Notes under the pieces: generated by a model
What the model was told of the DNA's origin: nothing
Databases searched by the model: none
What the model saw: only the letters and a program-made list of their open reading frames with translations
Shown here: positions 10,842 to 19,611 of the stretch, in pieces
Layout of the letters: each line of letters starts with the position of its first letter
How positions within the stretch are numbered: position 1 is the stretch's first letter
Made by a program: the position numbers and the translations under genes
Source: Trinickia symbiotica
GTDB lineage: Bacteria; Pseudomonadota; Gammaproteobacteria; Burkholderiales; Burkholderiaceae
Direction of reading: 5' to 3'
Assembly (NCBI RefSeq): GCF_002934455.1
Contig: NZ_PTIR01000017.1
Coordinates: 62,001-126,000, forward strand
Length of the DNA: 64,000 nt

Positions 10842-13800
10842 TCAATCTCCCCCCGGGGTGCCGACGCTCGCCGCGCCCGCCTCCACGTGAGCGCGTGCGT
10901 CGCGCGGCAATCCCGCCGCCGGCGCAATGCGCCATATCGCGAAAGGCCGCGTATCCGGCTCGAGGCGAATGTGCTGGCGGCGTCCACGCCATTCAGAGCG
11001 CGCGCCGCTCATGAGATCCGTCACAGCGAGCGCATCCCAGTCGTGCATGCGCCAGCGATCGAGCGTTTGCCATGGCAGATCGATATCGGCTTCCTGCGGC
11101 GCGGACGGATCGAGGCTGATAGCCACCAGGATTACGTTGTCGCGTGCCGCCGTCGCCTTTTCGAAAAAGAGAATGCTGTCGTTGTGAGCGGGCAGGAACG
11201 TGAGGCCCAGGTGCGTCTGCAGAGCTAGGTTGGACCTGCGGATTCGATTGAGCGCCGTAATGGTGTCGACGATGTTGCCGGGCCGATTCCAGTCCCACGC
11301 GCGCAACTGGTACTTCTCCGAGTCGAGGTATTCCTCGCTGTTCGGCAGCGGTGTCGACTCGCAAAGCTCGAAGCCGCAGTAGACCCCCCATAGCCCGGAC
11401 AGTGTCGCCGCCAGCGCCGCGCGAATCATGAACCCGCCGCGGCCCGAAGCCTGCAGATGGCGCGGATTGATATCGGGCGTATTGACGAAGAACTGAGGGC
11501 GGAAATACTCGCGCGCGTTCGTTTGCGTGAGCTCCGTCAGATAGTCGATGAAGTCCCGCTTCGATTCGCGCCATGTGAAGTACGTGTACGACTGCGAGAA
11601 GCCGAGCTTCGCGAGCCGGTACATGAGGCGCGGGCGCGTGAAAGCCTCCGAAAGAAAAATGATGTCGGGGTGCTGCGCGCGAATGTCGGCGATCATCCAT
11701 TCCCAGAACGGCAACGGCTTCGTGTGCGGATTGTCGACGCGGAAGATGCGCACGCCCGCGTCGATCCAGAAGCTGATGACATCGCGCAAGGCGAGCCACA
11801 GCGCGGGCTTCGCGTCATGCGCATAGAACTCGGGGTTGACGATGTCCTGGTATTTCTTCGGCGGGTTCTCCGCGTAGCGGAGCGTGCCGTCGGGACGCCA
11901 GGCGAACCACGATGCATGCTCGCTCAGCCACGGATGATCGGGCGCGCACTGTATCGCGAAGTCGAGCGCGATCTCGAGGCCGTGCTCGTGGGCCGCTCGC
12001 AGCATTCGCTTGAAATCGTCGAGCGTGCCGAGCTCGGGATGCACCGCCGTGTGGCCGCCTTCTTCGCTGCCGATGGCATAGGGGCTGCCCACGTCGCCAG
12101 GTTGCGCGTTGAGCGTGTTGTTGCGCCCCTTCCGATTGACTTTGCCGATCGGATGGATCGGTGGAAAGTACAGTACGTCGAAGCCCATGTCGCGAATGCG
12201 CGGCAGCTTCGCGATGACGTCGTCGAAAGTGCCGTGGCGGTTCGCATCGTCGCTCATCGAACGCGGGAATATCTCGTACCAGCTTGCGAAACGAGCGGCG
12301 CTGCGTTCCGCGTCGATGCGGTAGACGGTCGCATCGCGCGAGAGGAATGGGCGATGGCGCGCGAGCGCGACGACTTCCGCCGTTTCGGGGGCGAGCAGAA
12401 GATCGAGTCGTGCCGGCGAGCTGGCGTGCATGAACTGCGTGGCGAGCTCTTTCAATCGATCGATCGCCGTTCGCTGAGCCTCGTGCGCGCGATGCTCATG
12501 ACGAATCTCCTGGTGCTCGCCGGTGGCGTCGGCCGTCTCGGCTTCGGCCAGCACGCGCGCAATGAAATGCCGCGCTTCCTCGAGCTCGAGATCGACGGCC
12601 TGATTTGCGTTGAGCTTTTTGCGGACGTGATCGACGAGCGAGGCGAAATCGTCGCGCCAGGCGATCACGGTGAACTCGTAGCGCCCCACGCGAGTCGGCG
12701 TGATGCGCGCATGCCAGAGATCCAGGCCCGCGGGCTCGGCCGGCGTCATGCTCGTCTCACGCCACGCGACTTCATCGACGGCGCGCCAGATGACGGCGGC
12801 GGCGATCTTGTCGTGTCCCTCGCCGAAGATGGCGGCGCTGATCTCCACTTCTTCGCCGACGACGCGCTTGGCGACGAAGCGCCCGCCATCGATCGATGGC
12901 GAAACGCTTTCGATCGCGATGCGCGGCGCGGCGATCGCTTCGAGGATGGCCGCCGTCGCGGCGCGCTTCGAGCCATGCCGCATCGTGACGCTTGGATTCG
13001 CGCTCGCGCGAAAAAGCCGCGCTTCTCCGGGGGCGAGCAGGAACGGTTCGAGCGGCTCGGCCGGCGTCGTGCAGGCGCTCGTCATCGGCTTGAACGCGGT
13101 GAAGCTGCCAGGCACGCCGTCGAGAAAGCGAGCCGGGTCCACGAAGGCCGGCGTGTTGAGGTCGGGATTCGCGATCAGCAGCGCGGCTTCGCGCGCGTTG
13201 CGCAGGTCGCGGCATTCGCCGCGCAGCAGGGCCGCGACGTTCGCGCCCGCGCCCGACAGCGCACGCAGCTCACCCGTCGTTCGCAACACCGGCGTGTGTT
13301 GCTGCAACGAGTTCGCCTGCGCGATTTCGGCGCCCAAATCGAATTGTGCCGCCGCGCATGCCTTGCGGTACTGCTCGGGGCTGCCCGATCGGTAGGAAAG
13401 CGGTTCCGCGATGCCGTATTCGAAGCCCATTGGCAAGAGCCATCCCGTGCCGAGCGCAACGGCGGCCGCGATGGCACGGCGATAGGCGCGCTCGACGACG
13501 ACGGCATCGCTTGCCCCTGTGAGCTCCGATGCGAGACGTGAACCATAAGGCGCTTCGGGGAACGCGATCGGTGCGGCGACCTGCACGAGTGCGGCGTGCT
13601 CGTCGGCGAGCCAATCTTCGCGGAAGTCCCACCAGCGGACGGACGAGAACACGCTGTCGAAACGAGCCTCCGCGAGTCGGCTGACCTCGCTTCGCGCGAG
13701 GCCGGGCGTGGCGGCGAGAAAGCGCGCATCCGGATGACGCGTGCGCACGGCCGCGCCGAGTTCGCGCCAGACGTCGATGGGTACGTGATGAGGAGAATCG

Positions 13801-14309
13801 AAGCGAAAGCCGGCGACGCCCGCTTGCACGAGCGCCAGGAGTCGTTCGCTCCACCAGGCGCCGAGTTGAGCGGCCGCCGCCGGGTCGTCGAAGTTCGCAT
13901 AGGCCGCGTTGTCTTCGCCGCGTGTGTGGCGTGGGTCGAGGCGCGCGTGCTCGGGCTCGAACGGTCTGAACCAGTGCGGATGGTCGCGGTAGAGTTCGCC
14001 GTCGGCCGCCACGCGATCGAGGACAAGATCGACGAGCAGCGCAAGCCCTTGCTCGCGTGCCGCATCGGCGAGCCGACGCAAGGTCTCGTCGGCATCGCGC
14101 TCGGATGCGAGAGCGGGATGGAGCCGGCGATGGTCGGCCACGAGCTGCAAATGGCCCGCAGCCCCCGACGCGAACGGCGAGCCGATCAGGACATGATCGA
14201 AGCCGAGCGTGGCGGCGTGCTCGAGTTGGGCCGACCAGGCGTCGAGCGGCCCGACGAGCAGAGGATGGATGAAGTAGATCCGCGGCGCATACGCTTGTGG
14301 TCGTTCCAT
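10842..14309 (-). CDS. glgE: maltosyltransferase GlgE with an extra N-terminal GH13-like domain
   Basis: Uses alpha-maltose-1-phosphate to extend alpha-1,4-glucan. The canonical GlgE part is the C-terminal ~650 aa: an N domain (RIAIESVSPSIDGGRF), then WYEIFPRS, GFDVLYFPPIHPIG, nucleophile D859 in VRIFRVDNPHTKP and acid/base E888 in IIFLSEAFTRP. The 29-residue spacing is the same as D394/E423 of Streptomyces GlgE. The protein is about 1155 aa, roughly 450 longer than ordinary GlgE; the surplus N-terminus reads as a second, degenerate GH13 barrel (PRIYFIHPLLVGP, GFRFDSPHHVP with D171, but FLAATPGLA where the acid/base Glu should be). Start at 14309 chosen because upstream residues look noncoding. 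First gene of the operon; promoter expected in the 546-bp gap upstream. Confidence 0.93.
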   Translation of the reverse strand: MERPQAYAPRIYFIHPLLVGPLDAWSAQLEHAATLGFDHVLIGSPFASGAAGHLQLVADHRRLHPALASERDADETLRRLADAAREQGLALLVDLVLDRVAADGELYRDHPHWFRPFEPEHARLDPRHTRGEDNAAYANFDDPAAAAQLGAWWSERLLALVQAGVAGFRFDSPHHVPIDVWRELGAAVRTRHPDARFLAATPGLARSEVSRLAEARFDSVFSSVRWWDFREDWLADEHAALVQVAAPIAFPEAPYGSRLASELTGASDAVVVERAYRRAIAAAVALGTGWLLPMGFEYGIAEPLSYRSGSPEQYRKACAAAQFDLGAEIAQANSLQQHTPVLRTTGELRALSGAGANVAALLRGECRDLRNAREAALLIANPDLNTPAFVDPARFLDGVPGSFTAFKPMTSACTTPAEPLEPFLLAPGEARLFRASANPSVTMRHGSKRAATAAILEAIAAPRIAIESVSPSIDGGRFVAKRVVGEEVEISAAIFGEGHDKIAAAVIWRAVDEVAWRETSMTPAEPAGLDLWHARITPTRVGRYEFTVIAWRDDFASLVDHVRKKLNANQAVDLELEEARHFIARVLAEAETADATGEHQEIRHEHRAHEAQRTAIDRLKELATQFMHASSPARLDLLLAPETAEVVALARHRPFLSRDATVYRIDAERSAARFASWYEIFPRSMSDDANRHGTFDDVIAKLPRIRDMGFDVLYFPPIHPIGKVNRKGRNNTLNAQPGDVGSPYAIGSEEGGHTAVHPELGTLDDFKRMLRAAHEHGLEIALDFAIQCAPDHPWLSEHASWFAWRPDGTLRYAENPPKKYQDIVNPEFYAHDAKPALWLALRDVISFWIDAGVRIFRVDNPHTKPLPFWEWMIADIRAQHPDIIFLSEAFTRPRLMYRLAKLGFSQSYTYFTWRESKRDFIDYLTELTQTNAREYFRPQFFVNTPDINPRHLQASGRGGFMIRAALAATLSGLWGVYCGFELCESTPLPNSEEYLDSEKYQLRAWDWNRPGNIVDTITALNRIRRSNLALQTHLGLTFLPAHNDSILFFEKATAARDNVILVAISLDPSAPQEADIDLPWQTLDRWRMHDWDALAVTDLMSGARSEWRGRRQHIRLEPDTRPFAIWRIAPAAGLPRDARAHVEAGAASVGTPGGD

Positions 14310-14605
14310 AGGTGAACAGCCCCCGGTGGCGGACGGCGATGTGGATGGCACGCACTGCGCGCGATCGCATCGCCGAACAAGGCGGCGCTTGATGGCGCGC
14401 AGTGCGGTGACGTTCCTTCGGCGTCGGTCCACGTTGGCGGCGACCTTCAGCGCGCGAATCTGCTAAGCAGGTTGCATGCCGCGCCGGCCGCTGAGGTCCC
14501 GTCGGCTGACGCCCATCGGACAAAAACAAGTATGCGCGTATCGGCGGCGGACCGTGAGCGGTTTCCGACACGGACAGGGTGGCGGCGCATCGCGTCGAAC
14601 TGAAT

Positions 14606-14622
14606 GGTGTAAATCTGACACC
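14606..14622. promoter_or_regulatory. inverted repeat GGTGT-N7-ACACC
   Basis: Five-base arms (14606-14610 and 14618-14622) flank AAATCTG. It lies 60 bases from a longer inverted repeat with the same 7-nt spacer in the divergent promoter region. Short enough to be chance on its own. Confidence 0.3.
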
Positions 14623-14663
14623 GTGCCGCGGTCGATTTTTACATCGTATGTGCCCAATCTGCC

Positions 14664-14688
14664 GACAATCGTCGTGCCAACGATTGTC
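14664..14688. promoter_or_regulatory. perfect 9-bp inverted repeat, candidate operator
   Basis: GACAATCGT at 14664-14672 and ACGATTGTC at 14680-14688 are exact reverse complements around the 7-nt spacer CGTGCCA. There is no T-run after it, so it does not look like a terminator. It sits 168 nt before the dehydrogenase gamma gene and 355 nt before glgE, a reasonable place for a dimeric regulator site. The regulator is unknown. Confidence 0.5.
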
Positions 14689-14855
14689 TAACGGCGCGGA
14701 CGCAGCTATATTTCGTCGCAGTGGGCCCCGCCCGCGCCTCTCGCATAATGAAAGTGAAAGACCGCCGGTCGGAAGGGCGGCGTTCAAGACCGGATTCGGG
14801 GCGACTCGCCGCCGGCACGTGCCGGCAGGGTCAACGATACGACCTTGGAGCCCAC

Positions 14856-15419
14856 ATGACAGCAGATGCCAGAGAGAATCGGCCGAGCGAGGTACCGGCG
14901 GCTTTCGCCCGCCGAGAGTTCGTCCTGGGCGCGTGCGCGTCGGCGGCGGCGCTCTCCTTCGCCGCGACGCTCGGCCTTCCCATCGGCACTGCTTCCGCCT
15001 TTGCGTTCGAGCCGCCCGCGGGCGGCGGGCTGAACGCGTTCGTCGCGCTATCTCAGCAGTTGACAGGACGCGCGAGCCTCAATGCGACGCTCGGCAAGCG
15101 AATCTACGAGGCATTCGCGCAATCGGACAGCGGCTTCCCGCAAAGCGTCGCCGCGCTCAACACGTGGCTCAAGTCTCACGGCGGTGTGCCGAGCGATACG
15201 GTCACGGCCGCCCTCGCCGTCGAGAATCCACGCCTTGCCAAGACCGTCGGCGACGTCATGCGCGCCTGGTATCTCGGGCTCATCGGCGAGACGCCGATGA
15301 CGAAGGTCGTCGCTTATGAAAGCGCCCTCATGTTCGATCCCGTCAAAGATGTGCTGACGATTCCGTCGTATTGCCGCGACGTGCCGTTCTACTGGAGCAA
15401 GAAGCCCGGAGGCGGATAG
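14856..15419 (+). CDS. FAD-dependent glucose/sorbitol-type dehydrogenase, gamma (small) subunit
   Basis: 187 aa. Chaperone-like small subunit that accompanies the FAD subunit through the Tat pathway; the catalytic subunit has no signal of its own. The N-terminus has twin arginines at residues 19-20 (ARREFVLGACAS) and a hydrophobic stretch to about residue 48. The rest (FVALSQQLTGR, SYCRDVPFYWSKK near the end) matches the gamma subunit of the Burkholderia cepacia FAD-GDH and gluconate/sorbitol dehydrogenase families. The start at 14856 has GGAG 6 nt upstream; the longer upstream frame is not needed. First gene of a three-gene set. Substrate cannot be read from this subunit. Confidence 0.88.
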   Translation: MTADARENRPSEVPAAFARREFVLGACASAAALSFAATLGLPIGTASAFAFEPPAGGGLNAFVALSQQLTGRASLNATLGKRIYEAFAQSDSGFPQSVAALNTWLKSHGGVPSDTVTAALAVENPRLAKTVGDVMRAWYLGLIGETPMTKVVAYESALMFDPVKDVLTIPSYCRDVPFYWSKKPGGG

Positions 15420-15576
15420 TCTCCCGCAGGAGATGAACTGGGGCAATGCTCGCCGCCGACACCGACTCGGCGGTCGAAGGCCCGGCAATGCACCGTGTTT
15501 GCGCATGGCATATGCCTTGCGGACGCGGCCTTCAAAACAACGTCACGGTCGATCGATTTGGCTTGGCATTGCGCAC

Positions 15577-17178
15577 ATGGCTAACAACACTTCCGCCGAC
15601 GTCGTCGTAGTCGGCTCCGGCGTGGCGGGCGGCCTCGTCGCTCATCAGCTCGCACTCGCCGGCGCGTCCGTGATCGTGCTCGAAGCGGGCCCGCGCATTC
15701 CGCGCTGGCAAATCGTCGAGAACTTTCGCAATTCGCCCGCGAAGGCCGACTTCGCGACGCCATATCCGTCCATGCGGTATGCACCGCACCCCGAGTACGC
15801 GCCGCCGAACGGCTATTTGGTTCAAAAGGGCGACTATCCGTATGACTCGCAATATCTGCGCGTGGTAGGCGGCACCACCTGGCACTGGGCCGCCGCGACG
15901 TGGCGGCTGGTACCGTCCGACTTCAAGCTGAAGAGCCTTTACGGTGTGGGAAGCGACTGGCCTTATCCCTACGACACGCTCGAGCCCTGGTACTACGCGG
16001 CCGAAGTGCAACTCGGCGTTTCCGGCCCGGATCTATCGATCGATCTCGGTTCGCCGCGCGCCAAGCCCTATCCGATGCCGCAGCTGCCGCTCTCGTATCT
16101 CGACGCGCGCTTCACCGAAACACTGAATGCAAACGGCTTCAAGGTCGTGCCCGAGCCTGTCGCGCGCAACAGCCTTCCATACGATGAACGCCCCACGTGC
16201 TGCGGCAACAACAATTGCATGCCGATCTGCCCGATCGCGGCAATGTACAACGGGATCGTCCATGTCGAGAAGGCGGAGCAGGCCGGCGCCCAGCTCGTGC
16301 CGCAGGCTATCGTCTATCGCATCGAAGTCGACGACAAAGGGCTCGTCGCGGCCGTCCACTACAAGGATCCGTCGGGTGGCAGCACGCGCGTGACGGGCAA
16401 GCTATTCGTTCTCGCGGCAAACGGCATCGAGACGCCGAAGCTGATGCTGATGTCGACGTCCGACAAGTTTCGGCGCGGAGTCGGCAACAGCTCCGATCAG
16501 GTGGGCCGTAATCTGATGGACCATCCCGGCACCGGCGTCAGCTTCCTGGCGAACGAAGCGCTCTGGCCTGGCCGCGGGCCGATGGAGATGACCTCAGTCG
16601 TGAATTTCCGCGACGGCAAATTCCGCTCCGACTACGCCGCGAAGAAACTGCACCTGTCGAACGGCGTGCCGACGATGGCGATCACGGCGGCGCTGCTCAA
16701 AAGAGGTGTGACCGGCGGCGAACTCGATCGCGAGATCCGCGATCGGGCTTCGCGCACGCTGACGATCAACAGCTTTCACGAGATCCTGCCCGAGCCGCGC
16801 AACAGAATCGTGCCGTCGGCCGATCACAAAGACGCGCTCGGTATTCCGCAACCGGAGATTTACTACTCGATCGGCGACTACGTGAAGAAGAGCGCGGCCC
16901 ACACTCACGAGCTCTATGCGCAGATCGCCGGGCTTTTTGGCGGCATGGAAGTGACGTTCGACGATCACTTCGCCCCGAACAATCACATCATGGGCACGAC
17001 GATCATGGGAAGCGATCCGGCCGATTCGGTCGTCGATGCGGATTGCCGCACGCACGATCATCGAAATTTGTTTCTCGCGACGAGCGGTGTCATGCCCTCG
17101 GCGGCTTCGGTCAATTGCACGCTGACCCTTGCCGCACTCGCTTTACGATTGGCCGACAAGCTCAAGCATGAACTCTGA
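15577..17178 (+). CDS. FAD-dependent glucose/sorbitol-type dehydrogenase, alpha (catalytic) subunit, GMC family
   Basis: 533 aa GMC oxidoreductase that oxidises a sugar in the periplasm and passes electrons to the cytochrome subunit. The FAD-binding GSGVAGGLVAHQLA is near the N-terminus, LEAGPRIPRW follows, and FVLAANGIETPK, VGRNLMDHPGTGVSF and the C-terminal NNHIMGTTIMGSDPADSVVD are present. The cluster CCGNNNCMPICP is the Cys motif that binds a 3Fe-4S centre in the B. cepacia FAD-GDH, which this protein resembles along its whole length as far as I remember that sequence. ATG at 15577 gives the family N-terminus; the 157 nt between it and the gamma gene is unusually long for this operon type and the SD is weak. 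Glucose is the likeliest substrate; sorbitol or gluconate are possible. Confidence 0.9.
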   Translation: MANNTSADVVVVGSGVAGGLVAHQLALAGASVIVLEAGPRIPRWQIVENFRNSPAKADFATPYPSMRYAPHPEYAPPNGYLVQKGDYPYDSQYLRVVGGTTWHWAAATWRLVPSDFKLKSLYGVGSDWPYPYDTLEPWYYAAEVQLGVSGPDLSIDLGSPRAKPYPMPQLPLSYLDARFTETLNANGFKVVPEPVARNSLPYDERPTCCGNNNCMPICPIAAMYNGIVHVEKAEQAGAQLVPQAIVYRIEVDDKGLVAAVHYKDPSGGSTRVTGKLFVLAANGIETPKLMLMSTSDKFRRGVGNSSDQVGRNLMDHPGTGVSFLANEALWPGRGPMEMTSVVNFRDGKFRSDYAAKKLHLSNGVPTMAITAALLKRGVTGGELDREIRDRASRTLTINSFHEILPEPRNRIVPSADHKDALGIPQPEIYYSIGDYVKKSAAHTHELYAQIAGLFGGMEVTFDDHFAPNNHIMGTTIMGSDPADSVVDADCRTHDHRNLFLATSGVMPSAASVNCTLTLAALALRLADKLKHEL

Positions 17179-17189
17179 GATGAAACGGC

Positions 17190-17339
17190 CCCCACGCTCA
17201 CTATCGTTCGCTGCCCCCTCCCACAAGGGGACTTCCTTGGCGCGCCTGCGGCGCACCTGCAGGTCGCGAGGGGGTCTCAGCCTCCCTTGGGGCGGAACCG
17301 GCGCCCGAAGGAAGTCCCCTTGGGGGACGGGAGGCTGAG
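17190..17339. repeat. palindromic intergenic repeat between alpha and beta subunit genes
   Basis: Two sets of exact inverted repeats are interleaved. AAGGGGACTTCCTT (17225-17238) pairs with AAGGAAGTCCCCTT (17308-17321). CTCAGCCTCCC (17276-17286) pairs with GGGAGGCTGAG (17329-17339). The leader CACGCTCACTATCGTTCGCTG resembles repeat units I associate with Burkholderia intergenic palindromes. The second 3' arm carries the GGGAGG Shine-Dalgarno of the cytochrome gene and ends right at its ATG. A degenerate relative (GGGGGACTTCC and GGGGAGTCCC-like segments) lies near 28155-28210. Confidence 0.75.
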
Positions 17340-18791
17340 ATGACGAGACAATCCTCACCCTCGCATCGTTCTCTGCCTCGTCCCGTCCGCATGGCGAGCG
17401 TCGCCGCCGCGTTCGCGCTGTTTGCGCTCTATCTGGCGTGGCACGCGGCGAGCGATGCCGATGGCGCGCCGGCCGACGAAATACCGCTCTCCGCCGCGCT
17501 CGCGCAAGGCGGATCGAACTCCGCGACGAGCCCTGATGCGTCGCCCACGCCGGGCCCGACGGCTGGCCTGGCGCAAGAGAGCCAGGCGAGCGACGTCGAC
17601 AATCCGGACCTCGTCAAGCGCGGCGCTTACCTCGCGCGTGCCGGCGATTGCATCGCATGTCACACGGCCGACAAGAGCCGTCCGTTCGCGGGCGGCCTGC
17701 CGATCGCGACGCCGTTCGGCACCCTCTACACGCCGAACATTACGCCTGACCCCGACACGGGCATCGGCCGCTGGACCGATGCGGACTTCGTCCGTGCGAT
17801 GCACGAAGGAATCGGCAAGAGCGGCGAGCGGCTCTATCCGGCATTTCCTTACACCGAATACACGCGCATCACCGAACGCGACGTGCTCGCGATCCGCGCC
17901 TATCTGAACACGCTCGTGCCCATCCACTACACGCCGCCGCGCAACGATCTGAATTTCCCTTTCAATCAACGTTGGCTGATGTTTTTCTGGAACCTGTTCA
18001 ATTTCCACGACGGTCGCTTCGTGCCCGATCCGAAGCAAAGCCCTCAATGGAATCGCGGTGCTTACCTGGTCGAAGGGCTCGCGCACTGCGAGGAATGCCA
18101 TACGCCACGCAACTTCATGCAGGGACTGAAGACGAGCGATCGCTTTTCCGGCGCGCAGCAGGCCGGATGGAGCGCCTTCAACATCACGCCCGACAAGGCC
18201 GGCGGCATCGGCAACTGGAGCGACGACGATCTCGTCCGCTACCTGTCGACGGGAGTCGCGCCCGGCCGCGCCAATGCGGCGGGACCGATGGCCGACGTCG
18301 TGGCCAACAGCACGCAATATCTGACGAGCGACGATTTGCGCGCCATCGGTGTCTACCTACGCTCGGTGCCGCCGGTTTCGGGCGGGGCGACGCGCTCGCG
18401 CGATCAATGGGGCAAGCCGGCCGACGACGTGACCGCGCTGCGCGGCACGGCCGTCAAGGGCGTCAGCGGTGCGCAGCTTTTCGTCGCCAACTGCGCGTCC
18501 TGTCACGACTGGTCGGGGCAGGGCGTTGGCGGCAACGCGCCGCTCGCCTATCCGTCGCTGATTCATAACAGCGCGACCGGCGCCGGCAACGCCGACAATT
18601 TGACGATGGTCATTCTGCACGGCGTCGCGCGGCGCACTAAGGACGCCGATGTGATGATGCCGGGGTTTGGCGACGAGCTGAACGACGAGCAGGTCGCCGC
18701 CATCGCGAACTACGTGACGCAGCACTTCGGCAACCCGCGGGCGGCCATGACGGCCGCAGACGTTGCCAAGCTGCGCGCGAGGCAGCAGTGA
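17340..18791 (+). CDS. FAD-dependent dehydrogenase, beta subunit (triheme cytochrome c)
   Basis: 483 aa. Takes electrons from the FAD subunit to the respiratory chain and anchors the complex. A hydrophobic segment at about residues 18-35 (VRMASVAAAFALFALYLAW) is a signal/anchor. Three heme motifs are in order: CIACH, CEECH and CASCH, each followed by a Met-containing region, as in the beta subunits of B. cepacia GDH, gluconate and fructose dehydrogenases. A Pro/Ser/Ala-rich linker of about 50 aa follows the anchor, longer than usual. The SD GGGAGG ends 5 nt before the ATG and lies inside the palindromic repeat that fills the gap after the alpha gene. Confidence 0.92.
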   Translation: MTRQSSPSHRSLPRPVRMASVAAAFALFALYLAWHAASDADGAPADEIPLSAALAQGGSNSATSPDASPTPGPTAGLAQESQASDVDNPDLVKRGAYLARAGDCIACHTADKSRPFAGGLPIATPFGTLYTPNITPDPDTGIGRWTDADFVRAMHEGIGKSGERLYPAFPYTEYTRITERDVLAIRAYLNTLVPIHYTPPRNDLNFPFNQRWLMFFWNLFNFHDGRFVPDPKQSPQWNRGAYLVEGLAHCEECHTPRNFMQGLKTSDRFSGAQQAGWSAFNITPDKAGGIGNWSDDDLVRYLSTGVAPGRANAAGPMADVVANSTQYLTSDDLRAIGVYLRSVPPVSGGATRSRDQWGKPADDVTALRGTAVKGVSGAQLFVANCASCHDWSGQGVGGNAPLAYPSLIHNSATGAGNADNLTMVILHGVARRTKDADVMMPGFGDELNDEQVAAIANYVTQHFGNPRAAMTAADVAKLRARQQ

Positions 18792-18854
18792 TGCGAAATC
18801 AGCGCGAGGGGGAAAAGCCAGGACCGCCTGCGGGCACAGGGCTATGATCGCGAT

Positions 18855-19598
18855 ATGGAAACGAGCCCCGAACACTTCCCCATCGTTTGCCGGCACGCTG
18901 CCAACACCGTTGGCCGCGATTTCATCGTTGGCGATCTGCACGGCTGCGTCGACGCCCTGCGCTACCTGCTGCGCGAAATCGAGTTCGAAGGCACGCGTGA
19001 CCGGCTCTTTTCCGTAGGCGACCTCATCGATCGCGGCAGCCAATCGGAGGAGGCGCTGACGCTGCTCGACAAGCCGTGGTTCCATGCCGTGCTCGGCAAC
19101 CATGAAGAAGCGCTTTGCCTAGTGGCCGAGGGCAGCATGCGCCGCAACTGGTGGTACAGCATTGGCGGAGAGTGGGCCGATTCACTCTCGGACGAAGCGT
19201 TGCTGCACTACGCGCAGCGCTTGCGGACGTTGCCGCTCGCGCGCGTCGTGGGCAGCGGTGCCGATCGTTTCAACATCGTGCACGCCGAATTCTTCGGCAG
19301 CGACGCGGATCTCGACGCCGGCGTTTTCACGGAACGCGTGCGGCAGCAAATGCTATGGGGGCGCGAGCTCGCGTTCGGCAATGGCGACCCGGCTCGGCAG
19401 GAGGGGCTCTCGGTGACGTACTGCGGCCATACGCCGATGCGCGAGATGGGGCGCATCGGCTCGCAGATATTCGTCGATACGGGTGCGTTCGCGCTGACGG
19501 GCAAGCTGACGATCACCGAGGCGCTGACGCCACGCGCATGGTCCGTCTCGCTCGAAACCGCCCTTTCCGAAGGCGCGGCGCAAATGGCGCTGCCCTGA
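18855..19598 (+). CDS. PPP-family serine/threonine protein phosphatase
   Basis: 247 aa metallophosphatase of the PrpA/PphA bacterial type. The three metal motifs are intact: GDLHGC (about residues 26-31), GDLIDRG (about 55-61) and GNHE (about 78-81), with the downstream His in VHAEFFG and CGHTPMREM. No signal peptide, so it acts in the cytoplasm on phosphoproteins or another phosphoester. The gene lies 63 nt after the cytochrome gene and may be read through from it, but nothing suggests a functional link. It is convergent with the RES/Xre pair. Confidence 0.9.
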   Translation: METSPEHFPIVCRHAANTVGRDFIVGDLHGCVDALRYLLREIEFEGTRDRLFSVGDLIDRGSQSEEALTLLDKPWFHAVLGNHEEALCLVAEGSMRRNWWYSIGGEWADSLSDEALLHYAQRLRTLPLARVVGSGADRFNIVHAEFFGSDADLDAGVFTERVRQQMLWGRELAFGNGDPARQEGLSVTYCGHTPMREMGRIGSQIFVDTGAFALTGKLTITEALTPRAWSVSLETALSEGAAQMALP

Positions 19599-19611
19599 TG
19601 GCCGCGCAGCG

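Larger units (their letters stand above)
14310..14855. other. 546-bp divergent intergenic region
   Basis: Separates the divergent glgE operon and dehydrogenase operon, so it should hold both promoters. Small frames here look like noise. It contains two inverted repeats listed separately and a comparatively AT-rich stretch around 14600-14720 with GATTTTTACATCG and TATATTTCG segments. I could not identify a convincing -35/-10 pair. Confidence 0.6.

Noticed and set aside
3147-13541. Several more long plus-strand frames opposite glgX and glgE (for example 3147-4595 and 11457-13541)
   Set aside because: Same reason: antisense to confirmed genes, no SD, no protein family.
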